The notes: generated by a model from the letters alone, not told the origin. Positions 42,183 through 54,832 are shown, counted from the first letter of the stretch. The stretch is DNA of 64,000 nt from Schizochytrium sp. TIO01 (GCA_004764695.1 SMSO01000005.1:818501-882500); one strand, 5' to 3'. Numbers and translations are program-made.

Positions 42183-42350
42183 CCTCTCCTTCTCCTTCTT
42201 CTTCTTCTTCTTCAAGTTGTTCTTCTTCAAATTGTTGTTGTTCTTCAAGTTCAAGTTCTTCAAGTTCTTCTTCAAATTGTTGTTGTTCTTCAAATTGTTG
42301 TTGTTCTTCAAGTTGTTGTTGTTGTTCTTCTTGTTGTTGTTGTTTTTGCA
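42183..42350. repeat. CTT/GTT trinucleotide mosaic (Gln/Glu on minus strand)
   Basis: About 165 bp of mixed CTT, GTT, CAA and AGT triplets. In one minus-strand frame it reads as runs of Gln and Glu with some Leu and Phe, but there is no gene context, so it is treated as a repeat. Confidence 0.8.
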
Positions 42351-44059
42351 TGATGCACTTCGTCATACCACACTCCCTCCCTCCCTCCCTCCATACGCAG
42401 CCACTAGCCAGCCTTAGCCGTACCTACCTCGTGCGCGACGGAACCTGTGATCCGCAGAGGCGGCGCCACACTCCAACAACTTCAACAAACAACCGCGGCA
42501 GAGGAAGAGAGAGATAGACAGATCGCAGGTCTCTCGAAGGCCTCGCTCGGGAGCCCTGCGAGGAGGCGAGGGAAGCGTAGTCTGTGCTGTCTGTCAACCG
42601 GATTCCATTGCCAGAATGAGTGTATGCGGTTGGCGAGGCCAGGCAGGCAGGAGGAGGGGCTTGGGAGGAGAGCGTGGCATGGCCAAAGAAGCAGTGAGAG
42701 GTCGCGAGAATGAAGAAGAATTCGTTTCTGGAGTTTTGGGGAATCTTGAGCAGAAGAAAAGAAAAGAAAAGAAAAGAAAACTTCGATCGCACGGCGAACT
42801 AAAAGAAGGTCGAGGTATAAAGCTTTGATTTTTGAAAGGCGCGGGGCGCGAAAGTTTCTCCGTCACTGGGAGGCGTTGTTGTTGTTTCGATTTTAAACAA
42901 TCGAAGTCTGTCGATCAGCAACCGATCTTGGGATGAACTTGGTTCTTGAGTGAGTATGATAACTTTCATGGTTTTGAGAAGTATTTTTGATTTTTTAATA
43001 GAAAGATGAGGTTAAAAAATGATGTCGCGCCACAAGCCAAATTTTAAAACTGAGGAAGCACAGGGTGTGAAAAATAATTGGCTAAACATTAAGATTTCCT
43101 CGGTCGTATTCATGCTCTTTCCCAAGTGCCTGACCTATCACATGCGTATAGTAGAGCTTATAAAGCTTCTATAACTTTTATAATCGCGATCCGGACTGGA
43201 AAGGTCTTTCCTTTTCGTAAAAAGAAGTATTACTCGGACAAAAAGTGGGGTTAATATTATTAATATTATTATTATTTTCAGATTCTAGTTCTTAGCTACT
43301 CTCGGATCGCCAGCCCCTTCGACAAGGTATTCTTTTCGCCTTCGTCTGTTCTTCTTCTATTTTAGAAAATAAAATACCTGTACGACAAGCGAGAGAGAGA
43401 GAGAGAGAGAGAGAAAAGAAGGCTGTTAGTTCTTGTATTTCCCCTCACAGGTTGACTCGAATGGTTCAACTTAAACGAGTTCAGGAAGTTCCCTTTTCTT
43501 TTCACAAGAACTTGATGAGTTCCCTTTTCATTTATCACTATTAAAGCTTACACATGAGTTTCCTGAAAGAGTTTTATAAATTTGTATACATATATATAAT
43601 ATTGGTCACTGTGTGCCGTGTGTTAGCAAGTGCCTAGCAGGTTCTAGTCCACAGTCTGAGGAAGGGTCGCATATTCTGGACTGTTTCGCGGTTGCCTCCG
43701 TCAATTGATAAGTCATTTCTTCTGTACCTAATGTTGTGTTGATTCAAAGCAGAGATTTCTTTATTGCTCAGTCTCTTAATTTTTGGCATTCAAGTGTATT
43801 CAATCAGCAAGGTAGACGGACGCAGCAGTTGCAAAGGCGCTCGGCATCGCGAATCAGCTTCGGTGACGGCGAACGCACAAAGCGCCTTAAATTTCCAGTC
43901 GAACGCATAAGTTAATGACTTGATATCGAAATAAAAACCATCTTTCACTCTGCTCACAAATTCACGCATGCCAAAGAACTTATGGCAAAATACATTCGTT
44001 CATTTCTTCATTCATTCCCCTCTACGACCTATAAGAGGAGCAGCGACAGCCAGCCAGAT
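42351..44059. other. Gene-free stretch with one GC-rich island
   Basis: An island near 42430-42700 is open in several frames. One plus frame (LQQLQQTTAAEEERDRQIAG) looks coiled-coil-like and begins after CCGCAG, a possible acceptor. AAAAG repeats follow at about 42753-42781. An AT-rich TTAATATTA cluster is near 43250. No gene is supported. Confidence 0.3.
43391..43414. repeat. GA dinucleotide microsatellite
   Basis: Twelve perfect GA units. Confidence 0.95.
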
Positions 44060-44600
44060 AAAGAAGCAAAGAAGCAACCAAATCAAACTTTCAAAGAAAG
44101 AAACAAACAAAGAAACAATCAAAGAAGCAACCAAATCAAACTTTCAAAGAAAGAAACAAACAAAGAAACAATCAAAGAAGCAACCAAATCAAACTTTCAA
44201 AGAAAGAGAGAAACAATCAAAGAAGCAACCAAATCAAACTTTCAAAGAAAGAGAAACAAAGAAACAATCAAAGAAGCAACCAAATCAAACTTTCAAAGAA
44301 AGAGAGAAACAATCAAAGAAGCAACCAAATCAAACTTTCAAAGAAAGAGAAACAAAGAAACAATCAAAGAAGCAACCAAATCAAACTTTCAAAGAAAGAG
44401 AAACAAAGAAACAATCAAAGAAGCAACCAAATCAAACTTTCAAAGAAAGAGAAACAAAGAAACAATCAAAGAAGCAACCAAATCAAACTTTCAAAGAAAG
44501 AGAAACAAAGAAACAATCAAAGAAGCAACCAAATCAAACTTTCAAAGAAAGAAACAAAAGAAAGAAACAAACAAAGAAACAAACAAAGAGTTTTAAAAGT
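44060..44600 (+). repeat. 51/42-bp minisatellite
   Basis: About ten tandem copies of an A-rich unit that contains CAACCAAATCAAACTTTC. Most copies are 51 bp; two or more are 42 bp (a 9-bp deletion), and the first copies are about 53 bp. Two overlapping plus-strand frames stay open across it (43968-44792 and 43982-44596), reading repeated KKQPNQTFKERE or EATKSNFQRKR. This follows from the absence of stops in the unit and is not evidence for a gene. Confidence 0.92.
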
Positions 44601-44750
44601 AGACATGCACCGCTGAAGATTGATTGCAAGGATTACATTCGCTGGCTGTTCGGAAGTGCGTCTGCTCTCACAAAGTCATCCCATCTATCTATACATGGCA
44701 ATCACCGACTCAGTTGTTTCAAAGTTCATGCATACGTACCTTCATTCCTC

Positions 44751-44793
44751 CAATCATTCATTCATCCATTGAATCAATCATTGAACGAATGAG

Positions 44794-44829
<36 letters not shown>

Positions 44830-44842
44830 CCATTCACTCACT
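44751..44842. repeat. Register-locked CAAT-family tetranucleotide array
   Basis: 23 consecutive 4-bp units without a register break. CATT, CATC, GAAT, GAAC, GAGT and CACT variants flank a core of eight or nine CAAT. Nearly all units fit C/G-A-N-T/C. Confidence 0.92.
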
Positions 44843-45324
44843 CTTCACCCACAAGGCAACTACCTACCTAACTTCCCCTGAGAAGCAGAGAAGCAGAGAA
44901 GCGAGAATAGAGGAGAGGCGCTCGGAATAAATTGCAAAGCCGCCTCCACGCAAGCGCTCTCTCAAGTGCTAAGTCCTACCACATTTCCCTCCAACAAACT
45001 CCAAGTCAAGAAAACCAACAGTCTGGCCATCCAACAGACCTTTTGTGTGTGTTCTTGCGCTCGTGCCCTCCTCCGAGTCGGCCCCGAGTCCTTCGCTCCT
45101 CCCGAGTCTTCGGCGCCAACACTTTTCTGCAGATAAATGAATAGAGATTTTGCCTCCTCTGCGAAGCACCCGCCTACCCCTTACTCTAGGCCGCCTGCTT
45201 TTTTCTCTTTCCCAGGTGCTTCCTCTATACCTGCGAGGAACTTTGCGATCGGGGAAAGCCGTCTCTTCTGTATAACTAGGAGCTTCTTTTCCCTGTTTTC
45301 TTCGGACGGCGCGGCGGTCTCCGA

Positions 45325-45445
45325 GTTTGTTTCAAGCTGTTTGTTTCAAGTTGTTTGTTTCAATTTGTTTGTTTCAAGCTGTTTGTTTTAATTTGTTTGC
45401 TTCAATTTATTTTTTTGTTTCAAGTTGTTTGTTTGTTTGTTGGTT
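45325..45445. repeat. 14-bp tandem repeat (GTTTGTTTCAAGCT family)
   Basis: Six units of exactly 14 bp from 45325, differing at two or three positions (AAGCT, AAGTT, AATTT endings), then a longer variant unit and a GTTT tract. Confidence 0.9.
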
Positions 45446-45728
45446 TTCTTTTCCATTCTTTCTTTCTCTTCCCCGCCGCTGATCTGTTCTATCTGCTTTC
45501 GGCCCCTGCGGACGCCTTCCCCTCGTCGCTTGTTGGTGCGAGAGCGGTTGTGGGTGTTGGTTGCCTACGCTTTGGCCTCTGTTCCTTCGTCTGTTGGACC
45601 GACTTGTGTGAGTGCAGGAGCGTCGATAGATCGATTGGGCCGCAAACCAAAGAGGTAAGTGAGGAAATCCCTCCGTAAGCCGAGACTGTGCGAGTTTACT
45701 TTAATCACGAGTCTTTGTGGGATTCATT

Positions 45729-45770
45729 CTTCTCTCTCTCTCTCTCTCCTTTTCTCTCTCTCTCTCTCTG
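45729..45770. repeat. Interrupted CT microsatellite
   Basis: Two CT tracts of about 18 bp separated by CCTTTT. Confidence 0.9.
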
Positions 45771-45794
45771 CGGACTACAAGGCAAAGCGTCCAA

Positions 45795-45817
45795 TGACTG
45801 ACTGACTGACTGACTGT
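45795..45817. repeat. TGAC tetranucleotide repeat
   Basis: Five to six perfect TGAC units. Confidence 0.92.
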
Positions 45818-46003
45818 GATTGCTTTCTTTCTATCTTTTTTTCTTTCCTGCACATGCATTTGGCAATGTTGGGCGCCTTTACGCTCTGTTGGAGTGGGCT
45901 CTCTCTGCTCTGTTGGGTTTTCACGCCCCTTTATGGCAGCCGCCTCTGTCGTGGCTCTCCTTGACCGTGCCTGTGAAGAGGGGGGAGGGCCACTAAAAGG
46001 TGG

Positions 46004-46043
46004 AATTGATTAATCGATTGATTGATTGATTGATTGATCGATT
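46004..46043. repeat. Register-locked GATT array
   Basis: Ten 4-bp units in one register: AATT, GATT, AATC, five GATT, GATC, GATT. Confidence 0.92.
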
Positions 46044-46272
46044 GCGAGTTCAACTTCGTTAATTTTCATCGCCGCTCTCTTTTCGCTCCTCCTAGCAGCA
46101 GCTTAGCTATCGAGCTAGCCAGGTAGTTGTTGTTTCGCCGCCTTTTCATCGCCGCCTCGGGTTGTGACTGAGTTTTCATCGATCGATCTTTGCGAAGTTT
46201 GGTGCTCTCTGTCCGCGATGATGATGGATGGCTTCGGCTTCATTCAAGTAAGTGCCTTGTCGCCAGAAATTT

Positions 46273-46304
46273 GAGTGAGTGACTGAGTGAGTGACTGAGT
46301 GAAC
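46273..46304. repeat. GAGT/GACT higher-order repeat
   Basis: Eight 4-bp units in register, with GACT every third unit, giving a 12-bp higher-order period. Confidence 0.85.
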
Positions 46305-46495
46305 GGCGAGACTATCGAAGCTGGGCCGTTTCCTGCGCGATCGCTCGCTCGCTCCAGCCGAGCTTTCCCTTCTCCGCCAGGCTCCCAGGGACGTCTAGCT
46401 AGCCTAGCTCGCTAGCTAGCTCGCGAGAAGCAGCTCGAGAAAGGCGAAAGCTTTCGAAGCACGGCCTTCTTTCGAAGTAGCTTCGCTTTGTAGTT

Positions 46496-46519
46496 GTGCG
46501 TGCGTGCGTGCGTGCGTGC
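46496..46519. repeat. TGCG tetranucleotide repeat
   Basis: About six perfect TGCG/GTGC units, CpG-rich. Confidence 0.92.
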
Positions 46520-47103
46520 TCTTCTCTGCCTCGCCAAATCAAGCTCTACTTCAATTTGTAAAAATTCGACGGAAATGACTTGAAACAACGACAATATACA
46601 TATATTTATACCAACAAAAAAGCGAATATTATTCTTTGAATTGAAAGGAAAGAGATCTGGTGCCAGCTGCGACGGTCCAAAGGAGGGAATTATCGATGGA
46701 AATGGCCACTGCGGACTTACACCGTCTCAAGCTCCAACCAAAGGAGTAAGTAGAGGTGGTTATTTCTATTTATAATTCTCTTAAATATTTATAATTAGAA
46801 TTATAAAAATCAAATTAAATTCGCTTTCTTCTATGGAAATCCTGGAGCAAAGAAAGAAAGAGAGCGAGAACCCGAAACAAAACCATGTCCCACTTCATTC
46901 ATTGTCAAACAAACAAACAAACCAACCAACCAACCAACACACCAATAACTTCAACAACAACAGTCGCTCGAAAGATCGTCCTTTCCACCGCCAATCAACG
47001 CACTCTTGCGCTGGCTGCTTTTCCGAGTATAACAGGCATTACTCTATTTCCAGTAGGTACTCACGAACTCATTCCATCATCCCCACATACTCCCTGCCTG
47101 CTT

Positions 47104-47128
47104 ATCTCTCTCTCTCTCTCTCTCTCTG
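47104..47128. repeat. CT microsatellite
   Basis: About twelve CT units. Confidence 0.92.
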
Positions 47129-47329
47129 CTCCATCGATCTGCTCCCGAACGGGCGAAAGGAAGCGAAAGAAGCGACTCAAAGCAGCGGGAAAGTCAACTC
47201 GAGCAAGCGTGGCGTCGATCAGAGCAGCGCTCCACACTCTCCCTTCTAAACGCAGCAGAGTAGTGACCAGCGGCGGTCCACAATACGAAGCCAAAGGTTG
47301 TGTTTATGGTAAACAACCGCCTTCAGAAG

Positions 47330-47369
47330 AAAGTTAGAAAGTTAGAAAGTTAGAAAGTTAGAAAGTTAG
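47330..47369. repeat. 8-bp tandem repeat AAAGTTAG
   Basis: Five perfect units, followed by a purine-rich tract to about 47405. Confidence 0.95.
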
Positions 47370-48892
47370 AAAGCGAGAAAAGAGAAAGAAAAAGGGGAAA
47401 AGTAGAAACTTTTGTTCCACTTAGGCTCTTCTCAGGTAGCTTCCTCCTCGGCGTAGGAAAACGCGTAGCACTCACTAGGAGGTGGCCAGATGGAGGCTTC
47501 CCGAGACGGTCGAAATCTTTCACAACTGTGACAGAACTGCTGTCTTTGACACGCCTCGCCTCCGCACTTCGAGGCTTCGACGTCCTTCGGGATCCGGTCA
47601 GAGCCGCCTGCTCCGGCGGCAAAGGCGTCCACGAGCGACAGGCCCGCGGGAAAGAAAGATCTCCGGCCGAATAAATAACCAGGATGCGTGCACGCCTGAA
47701 CTTGATTTATCATTCATTTCCTTTCTCGATCTTTCTCTCTCTGCGTTCCAAATTTCGCGCGCGTTCTGTTCGCGTTCTTTATCGATATAAAGATCTCTTT
47801 TTGCAGTGCAAGGTTTGAGAAACTTCTTCTTTCTTCAGCCTCGAGTTCGTTCAAGACGGGCGGGCTGCTGCGCTCCTTGGCCGAGCTGCCAGAGCACATC
47901 AGCTGCTCTGGCGCGCCACGCATTGGGTACCGGCCTGCCTGCTGCTGCCTATCTGCAGCCGGCTTTGGGCCCTCTCTGTGTACCGCGCTTGCTGATCAAT
48001 TGAGCCTGCGAGTTGGGATTCTGCGCTTGCTGCTCGTGGTGTCGTTCTTATCGTTCTTATCGTTCTTCGAAAGGACAGGTAAGCAATCGATCGATCAAAT
48101 CAATCAAATCAATCAATTTTATTCAATCAATCAAATCAACGAATGAATCAATGAATCGATCAATTCTCAAGAAAGCATTCTGCTCGTACTCCGGCAGCAT
48201 CTTGCTCAGTCGATCGCCTCGTGCACCGCCTCTCGATCATCGATTTGTCTGCCCTGGAACGGGGTGATTGATCCCTCTGCGAGTCCATGAGATCGAACAA
48301 AGTCCCGGTTTGGGAAACGGAGTGGCGACCTGCAAGCTCTCGAAGACTTGCTTGCTTGATTGGCTGCTTGGGGTCGTATTCGCGTTTTCATCGGTTCATC
48401 GATTGGGTCAACGATTGGCTGATCGATGCACCGGTGTTGATCAACATTGATCGAGGAATCGATTCCATCAAACCAATCCTCACAAAGTCAAAAGCCCAAA
48501 ATTGCGATCGGCACGTGCCTCCATGTTCCTTACTCCCTAGTACCATCCCTCACTCACAGGGAAAGTAAGCTCTGTATAGTGTTAGTTAGAATCCTACAGT
48601 GCTTCGAGATGTAGCACTGCTAGTCCTGCGGGTATAGCCTTCTATGCCCCTGTGGCTTGTGAAGTTATGTTATAGTATAAGCTGGGTCCCGGGGTCGTTC
48701 CAATCGTAAGTCCTATGTGGTCCTATCGGTATATCGGGTGGTAGAGGTTGCTACGTACTGGTGTAGAGAAGAAGACCGCTTCGAGGAATGATTGACGCGT
48801 TGGTTTTCGATGATATCTTCTGCCACGATGATTCTGAACGGTTTCCTCGAAACCAACAGCGGATGGGCGGGCGGCCAGCCAGGTTAGCGGAG

Positions 48893-48968
48893 GAATGAGC
48901 GAATGAATGGATGGATGGATGGATGGATGGATGGATGGCTAAATGAATGGATGAATGAATGAACAAAC
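48893..48968. repeat. Register-locked GGAT/GAAT array
   Basis: 19 units of 4 bp in one register: GAAT and GAGC, then two GAAT, seven GGAT, GGCT, AAAT, GAAT, GGAT, two GAAT, GAAC and AAAC. Confidence 0.93.
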
Positions 48969-51900
48969 GATTGCCTTAGTCGCTTACTCGTATTCTGAAC
49001 CCCTTCTTCCATGCTTACTATGACTACTAATTAGGAAGGTAGGAAGTGCTAGGGCACCTATCTACCGGGGTTCGGGTTCCTACACCTTTCGCCGTCTGGC
49101 AAATATTAGAACAAAACAAAACAAAAGATGCTCTCTTACCAGGATAATAGTAACTAGTAGGTATCTCGAAACAGTATAAATTTTCTGGTGAATTATAAGG
49201 TATTATAAAAACTATATTGGCTTCTTATAAATCCCGTTACTATATCTTTGTTAGTAAACGGAGTAGTCAGCTAAATTGAGTTATGGCTGGTTGTATATAC
49301 AGTTGTGTATGTTTATACTTGATTCTAAAAGCTGTTATAGCCAAGTAAATAAGTAAGTTAGTTAGTTTGCAAAAGTAAGCAGAAAAGAAGGGTAAGCTCG
49401 CAAAAGAAAAGAAAGAAAGAAAGGTCGGCAGCTTCCTTTCCAAGTTCCTCAAACGAGCTAGCTGCGAAAACCATGAATTGCAGGCACACGGATCGAGGCC
49501 GCGAACCTCATCGAGCGAGAGGCCCTCCGCACCTGCTGTTCGCTTGACCTCTGTCTGCAGCGCGACGCTTCTTCATAGGCCCTACCGAATCTAGCAGAGT
49601 CTCGGCGATCTTCGAGGAGAGATAGTTAGATATTTTAAGTTGGGAAGCATCTATGGTAGAATGTATACAATATACACTACGCTATTTGATTTGATTCAAT
49701 TATTTTAAAAAATAAAAAAAGAAGTAAAATGAAATCAATAACAGGATAAGTTGAGCTACACCATTGAAACAAAAGCAAGCAGCGAGGACTTGGAGTAAGG
49801 TGTCAAGAAAGGATGCCTTCTTGCACAATTATGAGGCTTTTGATGACAGGAGGGCCTTCATTTCTAGAAAGGAAACGCCTATCTTCCTCTTCTTCTTCTC
49901 CTTCTGCCCTCTCAGAGCCCATCTTCGCTCAATACTCTTTCTCTTCAAGGTAGTGTAGAAACAGGCAAACACAAGAGAGTGAAGGTTTGCCCGAGCAAAG
50001 TAAAGATAAGTAAAAGAGCAGGAGAGTATGAAAGAAAGGGCTAGACAGTCAGTCCAAATGAACGCGAGAGTGGCAGTCACAATCTAAAAAAGCCTGGAAT
50101 GAGGAGGTTACGAGGTAGTGACTCATCTCCCATATCGCTGTCCCGAAAGCCTTTTCTTCTTTCTCGTATCCTCACATTCTAATTACACTCTCTCGTGTCT
50201 TTCAAAGTTCATCTCCTTCATTCATACATAGGCAGAGGTACCTATATTAAAAAAAGAAAGAAAAAAAAGAAAAAAAAGAAAGTCACTCGAGAGAGCATTA
50301 CTAAAAAGGTTCATTCACTTTCCTTTTCCCTGGGTTGTCTGTCCATCTATCTATCTATTTATTGGACGTCTTATTCTCTCCTGGCTTCTTCTTTATATCA
50401 CGCGCTGATTTCTTTTAAGAGGTGGGTTTCGCAGCAGAGAGGCGGCTCTTAGATCAAAGCACTGAAATTCGACGCCCTCGCTTAGAAAGGGTCGGTCGCA
50501 GCATTGTGTTGAACTAGGTAGGCATGCTCAGACAGGGTTCCTATAGATTAGCGTCCGCAGGCCTCCTCTGTAGATTGTTTCCCGCAGTGGCAATACACTT
50601 GTAATACGTACCTCTCACATGGAACGACTGCGGATACCACACCTCGGACCTCACCGTCGAAGATATTGATATCATGTGGGACGCTGCGGCCTTCATCTTC
50701 CTCCTTTCTTGAATGGAAAACGTTTTAAAATTAAAGAAAACAGATGAAAAGTAAATTATTATTTAAAAAAAGTGGAAGCAGAGTGTTAATTTCTTTCTTT
50801 TTCCCAGTTTCGACCGTGACCTGGTTTTGTTTCCATTTTTAAAGTTTGCGATTTTTACAACTCTCGTTTTAAAAAAATTAAAAAAAAATAAATAATATAA
50901 TATATATATATATAATATAATTAAAAAGATGAATCTTTTTGAAAATGAAGAAAGAGATTTTTAGAATGTAAGAAAAATAAAGAGCAACTTTCCGTGGGAA
51001 GGGCAGATGGGAAACCCACAGTGCATGCGCAACTAAGAAGAAAAAGGGTGAAGAGAAGAAGAAGAAGAAGAAGTGTTGGATAGATTTTCTTCCTTCTTTC
51101 CAAAAATCTACTAGCCATCTAGCCAGGACTCCTATTTTCTTCTCTTTCTCCAATGGCCAAACAAAAATAAAGTTCAAGAACATGAAAACAATACAATACA
51201 ATATAAAACAAAACAAAACAAAACATAACAGAAAATAAGAATAAAAACTAAACATCGCTGATGAACGCAGGGGTGCACATGCGAGCCAGCCTCCAGAGCC
51301 TTATAAGCTAATACTACTTCTGCTACAACTTCTTTGCAAAGTGCTACACAAGCAGTACCACTGATCACGTGGAGCTCGCTCGAGCTAGCAAGACCTTCTT
51401 CATCATTCTTCTCGACGCAGCTTAGAAACCAACTTAACCCTTCGCCTCCTCTTCGCGGCCCAAACTCAGCCAGCTCGCGGATGCAGCAGCGCCGGGCTCC
51501 CGGCGCATGCAAAGATACCGTAGGCGAGGCGCGAAGATTCGCGCTGACCGTCCAAACTTGATGAATGATACAGTGGCCTTTGTTGGACCTGACTCGAGTT
51601 GACTTTGTAGTATTTGTGTGCGAGTACCACTATCTATGAGCACACACCCTCTCAATCCTCTTCTTCTTCTTCTTCTTCTTCTTCTTCTTCTGCATAGAGA
51701 TGCTCAAGGAGGGGGCGAGCGAGTCCGTCATAGACCAGCACATGCCATGCCATGAGCTGTGAACGATCTTGGATCACTGAGGACAACCGCAGAAGACGCT
51801 CACTGGCGCAGACAGGCGGGATGGCATATACAAAGAGACGGAAAGCCAGGATTCTCCGGCGCAGATCTCCGCGGCAGCGCAAGATCGACTTCGTTGTTGG

Positions 51901-52455
51901 TTGAAGATGATGGCGTGCTTTTGAGATTTGAGGCAACTCAACGAATACAACACTCTCTCTCTCTCTCTCTCTTAGGAGGAGGCGCCGTTTCGTTGTGCGT
52001 GCGGAGTCGTCGTTCGTCGCCGCTCGCGGACTGTAGTAATTTCTGTCCTCTCAGAAGCGTGTCGATTCGATTTGGATCGAGCGACGATAGCTGCTGTGGT
52101 CGCAGCACTGGATCCTCTGCAGACGAGCTGCAAGAAGGTTGATTCTGGTGCCAATAACTGTTAATGCCACCTTCCGCAGACGAAGGCAGGCAGCACTCGA
52201 GGCGTCGGGTTTCGAAACAAGCTCAGATTCAGGCGGGCATCAAAGCAAAGTTGCGCACCTCTCCAAGCCAGGCTCAATGGTAAGTTATGGTGAGCAACAC
52301 AGTACTCTTTGGTTAAATTGGAACTGGTGGAACCTTGGCTCTTGCACACTACAGAGGTGCTTTCTAAAGCCTTCCGCCAACCAACTCGCAGATAACCAAC
52401 TTGCAAGTTGCTTGTAAGCGACTACTCGCGTGCTAATTTCCATGATTTGGAATCG
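48969..52455. other. Gene-free, alternating AT-rich and GC-rich blocks
   Basis: AT-rich islands lie near 49140-49260, 49680-49740 and 50725-50950. A GC-rich island at 51660-51940 is open on both strands. The minus frame reads SVIQDRSQLMAWHVLVYDG and ends in a Glu run encoded by the TTC repeat; the plus frame also looks plausible. A second island lies at 51980-52150. No gene is supported. Confidence 0.3.
51661..51690. repeat. TTC trinucleotide repeat
   Basis: Ten perfect TTC units (GAA on the minus strand). Confidence 0.95.
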
Positions 52456-52511
52456 TTCATTCATTCATTCATTCATTCATTCATTCATTCAGTCAGTCAG
52501 TCAGTCAGTCA
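52456..52511. repeat. Compound (TTCA)9(GTCA)5 array
   Basis: Nine TTCA units followed directly, in the same 4-bp register, by five GTCA units. A single T-to-G change was fixed and then expanded. Confidence 0.95.
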
Positions 52512-53367
52512 GAATGTCAAACAGCGATGGTAGAACGTGCCGAGAGCGTTTACGTGTTCTACCATCCATGGGAAAGGAATTGGAATTGTGCTGCTTTCCT
52601 GTTACACCCCCCTCTTGGTCAAATGATGACCATCTTTGTGCTCAAGTTTTCCTTTTTCCAAGGCCTTCTTCGGGTACCTGGTACTTTGTCGAATTTTAAG
52701 CAGCATCGAAGCGACCTCTCTCTCCTTCCTTTTCTTGAGAACTGCATTCGATCTATCAAGGATCGAAAGCGCAGCACTGCCATGGAAGCAAATCAAGTGC
52801 CTATCTAGTCCATTCTTTATTCTTTGTCCTCTTCTTCTTGATCGCTTGGCCCAAACTCGCTCAAGTTCAAACGAAAACTCCAGTGGCGGCTTTGAAAGCA
52901 TCAATCTTGCATGCATCCGTTTATCACGATGGGCTGTAGGATCAAGTTTATGAAAATCCAAAGGGAGAGTACTATCCACATTCTTATTTCGATCTGAACA
53001 AGGGGGTTGGTTGGCTTCTTGGTTAGTTAGTTAGTTTAGCTAGCTAGCTAGGCGATCATTTAGTCTGTTTTCTCCTCCAGGCTTGCTTGGAGACACATTG
53101 ATTGGCCTTTCGTTGCGCAGATAGGCCTCAAGATGGCTAGACTGAGGCAGGAAGCAAGTCTTCGAGAGCAATCTCTTTGCTTGGGCGAAAGGGCACTTCA
53201 TTTACAAAAGCCGTAGCGGGCATGTTTGTTTATTCATAGGTACCAACAACATCTCATGTCGTCGATCGATCACTCACTTTGATCTGCTCGCATCAACAGA
53301 CCCATTTCGAGCAGCACGCCTCCCTCCGAATGCGTGGCCGACGAGAAGACCAACGCGAGGGAAGCAG

Positions 53368-53401
53368 CCGAGCAAGCAAGCATGCAAGCAAGCAAGCAAG
53401 G
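53368..53401. repeat. AAGC tetranucleotide array
   Basis: About eight units in register: GAGC, two AAGC, ATGC, then AAGC units. Confidence 0.88.
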
Positions 53402-54796
53402 CACACGCAGTAGGTAAGTACCTGCGAGGCGCTCCTGTCTTGGTTGATTGATCAATCGAATGGTTTCTTGGTGTCTTGCTCGATGTGCCAAACAAAAGAA
53501 ACAAGGGAGAAAGAAGAAAGAGGTACTATCCAGAGGAATGAATAGTCATTATCAGTGTGGGGGCTTCTCCAATATCTTCATTTCTGACATTCATGTTATT
53601 CTATATATGTATACTTTAAAAATAAGTTTTGTTTTAAAATAAAATAATAAAATATGGTATATTCCTAGCATTTTAAAATAAGAAGAGCATTATAGAAATA
53701 AACAGAGATCAAGAAGCGCGAGAGTGATGATGAGCCACCGCTGTGTCTGCTCCTCTATCTATCGTCACCATCTGCTCACACAGCACAGGCTGGCCAGCCC
53801 GATGGTTTTAGCCCAATTGCATGCTAGACTTAGAGATTCCACAAAAAGTAAGATAAGCGCAACCGATTCATTGATTCATCCATTTATTCGTTGATTCATG
53901 CATTCGCAGGGAGGTTTGTGAAAGGGATTTGTTCACTTAGGCATCAAAAGACCATTTCTGGCGAGTTGTTTCTCCATTCGCAGGGATGCGTGGGTATACG
54001 AGGTCTCGAGAGCTGATAGGGCTGCCCAGAGCTTCCTCGCTGCCGCAACCTGCGCGAGGGAGCTCCACCTTCGAGGAGACCCAAGGTAAGGACCGCCGCA
54101 AGAGTGGTGAGTACTAAGGTAGAGAGAGCTCTTGCATGCATTCACAGGCACAGACAGGAAGGCAGGCAGGCAGGCTTGGGTGCTTGCTTGCTATTGGCAG
54201 TTGTTGAAGGCAGACAGACAGGCGGATAGACAGGCTGTTGCTGCGTTGAGTCGAGGTTGAGCAACGGAAACGAAGAAGGGCGGGAAAACAAGCCCACGTA
54301 AAGGAGCAACGGCGCAGTCAACAAAGATATTCACGCAGAAAAGAGGGAGCTTTAAAAAAAAGTCGAGTTCTTTTGATTTGTTCATGCGTTGTTGGTTCCA
54401 ATCTAAATATATTTTCACCAAATAAAATTGCCATTATTTTAATTACAAAAGATAAATCTTGAATTAAACAAAACTTTTGTTCTAATAATAAAATAAACTA
54501 AAATGATATATTATACATTACAATGTCTTACTCTAAAGTACATAGTTTATAAAAGTTAGGTGGAACGAGAAGGGGTCTCCCGGAAATGTATGGGAATACA
54601 CCAGGTAGATTGTAGTATTAGCATATATAAGCTTGAGGATCAGAAAGCCACTTGCCACTTTTACTTCAAAAAATTAGTTTTCACCTCTGGACCCATGATT
54701 TCAATGCGGAGTCAAAAAAATAAATGTATCAACGCGACTTATTTCTCCAACTCCTACTCAGACAGAGAGCGCTACTGACTCCTACAGCAAGTAACA

Positions 54797-54797
54797 G

Positions 54798-54829
<32 letters not shown>

Positions 54830-54832
54830 CAT
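54797..54832. repeat. GCAG tetranucleotide repeat
   Basis: Eight to nine GCAG units, followed in register by GCAT and TTAT units. Confidence 0.93.

Larger units (their letters stand above)
44843..48892. other. GC-rich islands separated by simple repeats
   Basis: No gene is supported. Islands with open frames: 45137-45320; 45540-45655, ending AAAGAG|GTAAGT; 46210-46255, ATG ATG ATG then CAA|GTAAGT; 46650-46745, preceded by AAAG and ending GGA|GTAAGT; 47150-47310; 47430-47690; 47840-48085, ending GACAG|GTAAGC. These could be exons of an intron-rich gene, but no two join into a recognisable protein and both strands are often open. Confidence 0.3.

Noticed and set aside
43968-44792. 274-codon and 204-codon lysine-rich open frames
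   Set aside because: Both are read-throughs of the 51/42-bp minisatellite, which has no stop in two frames.
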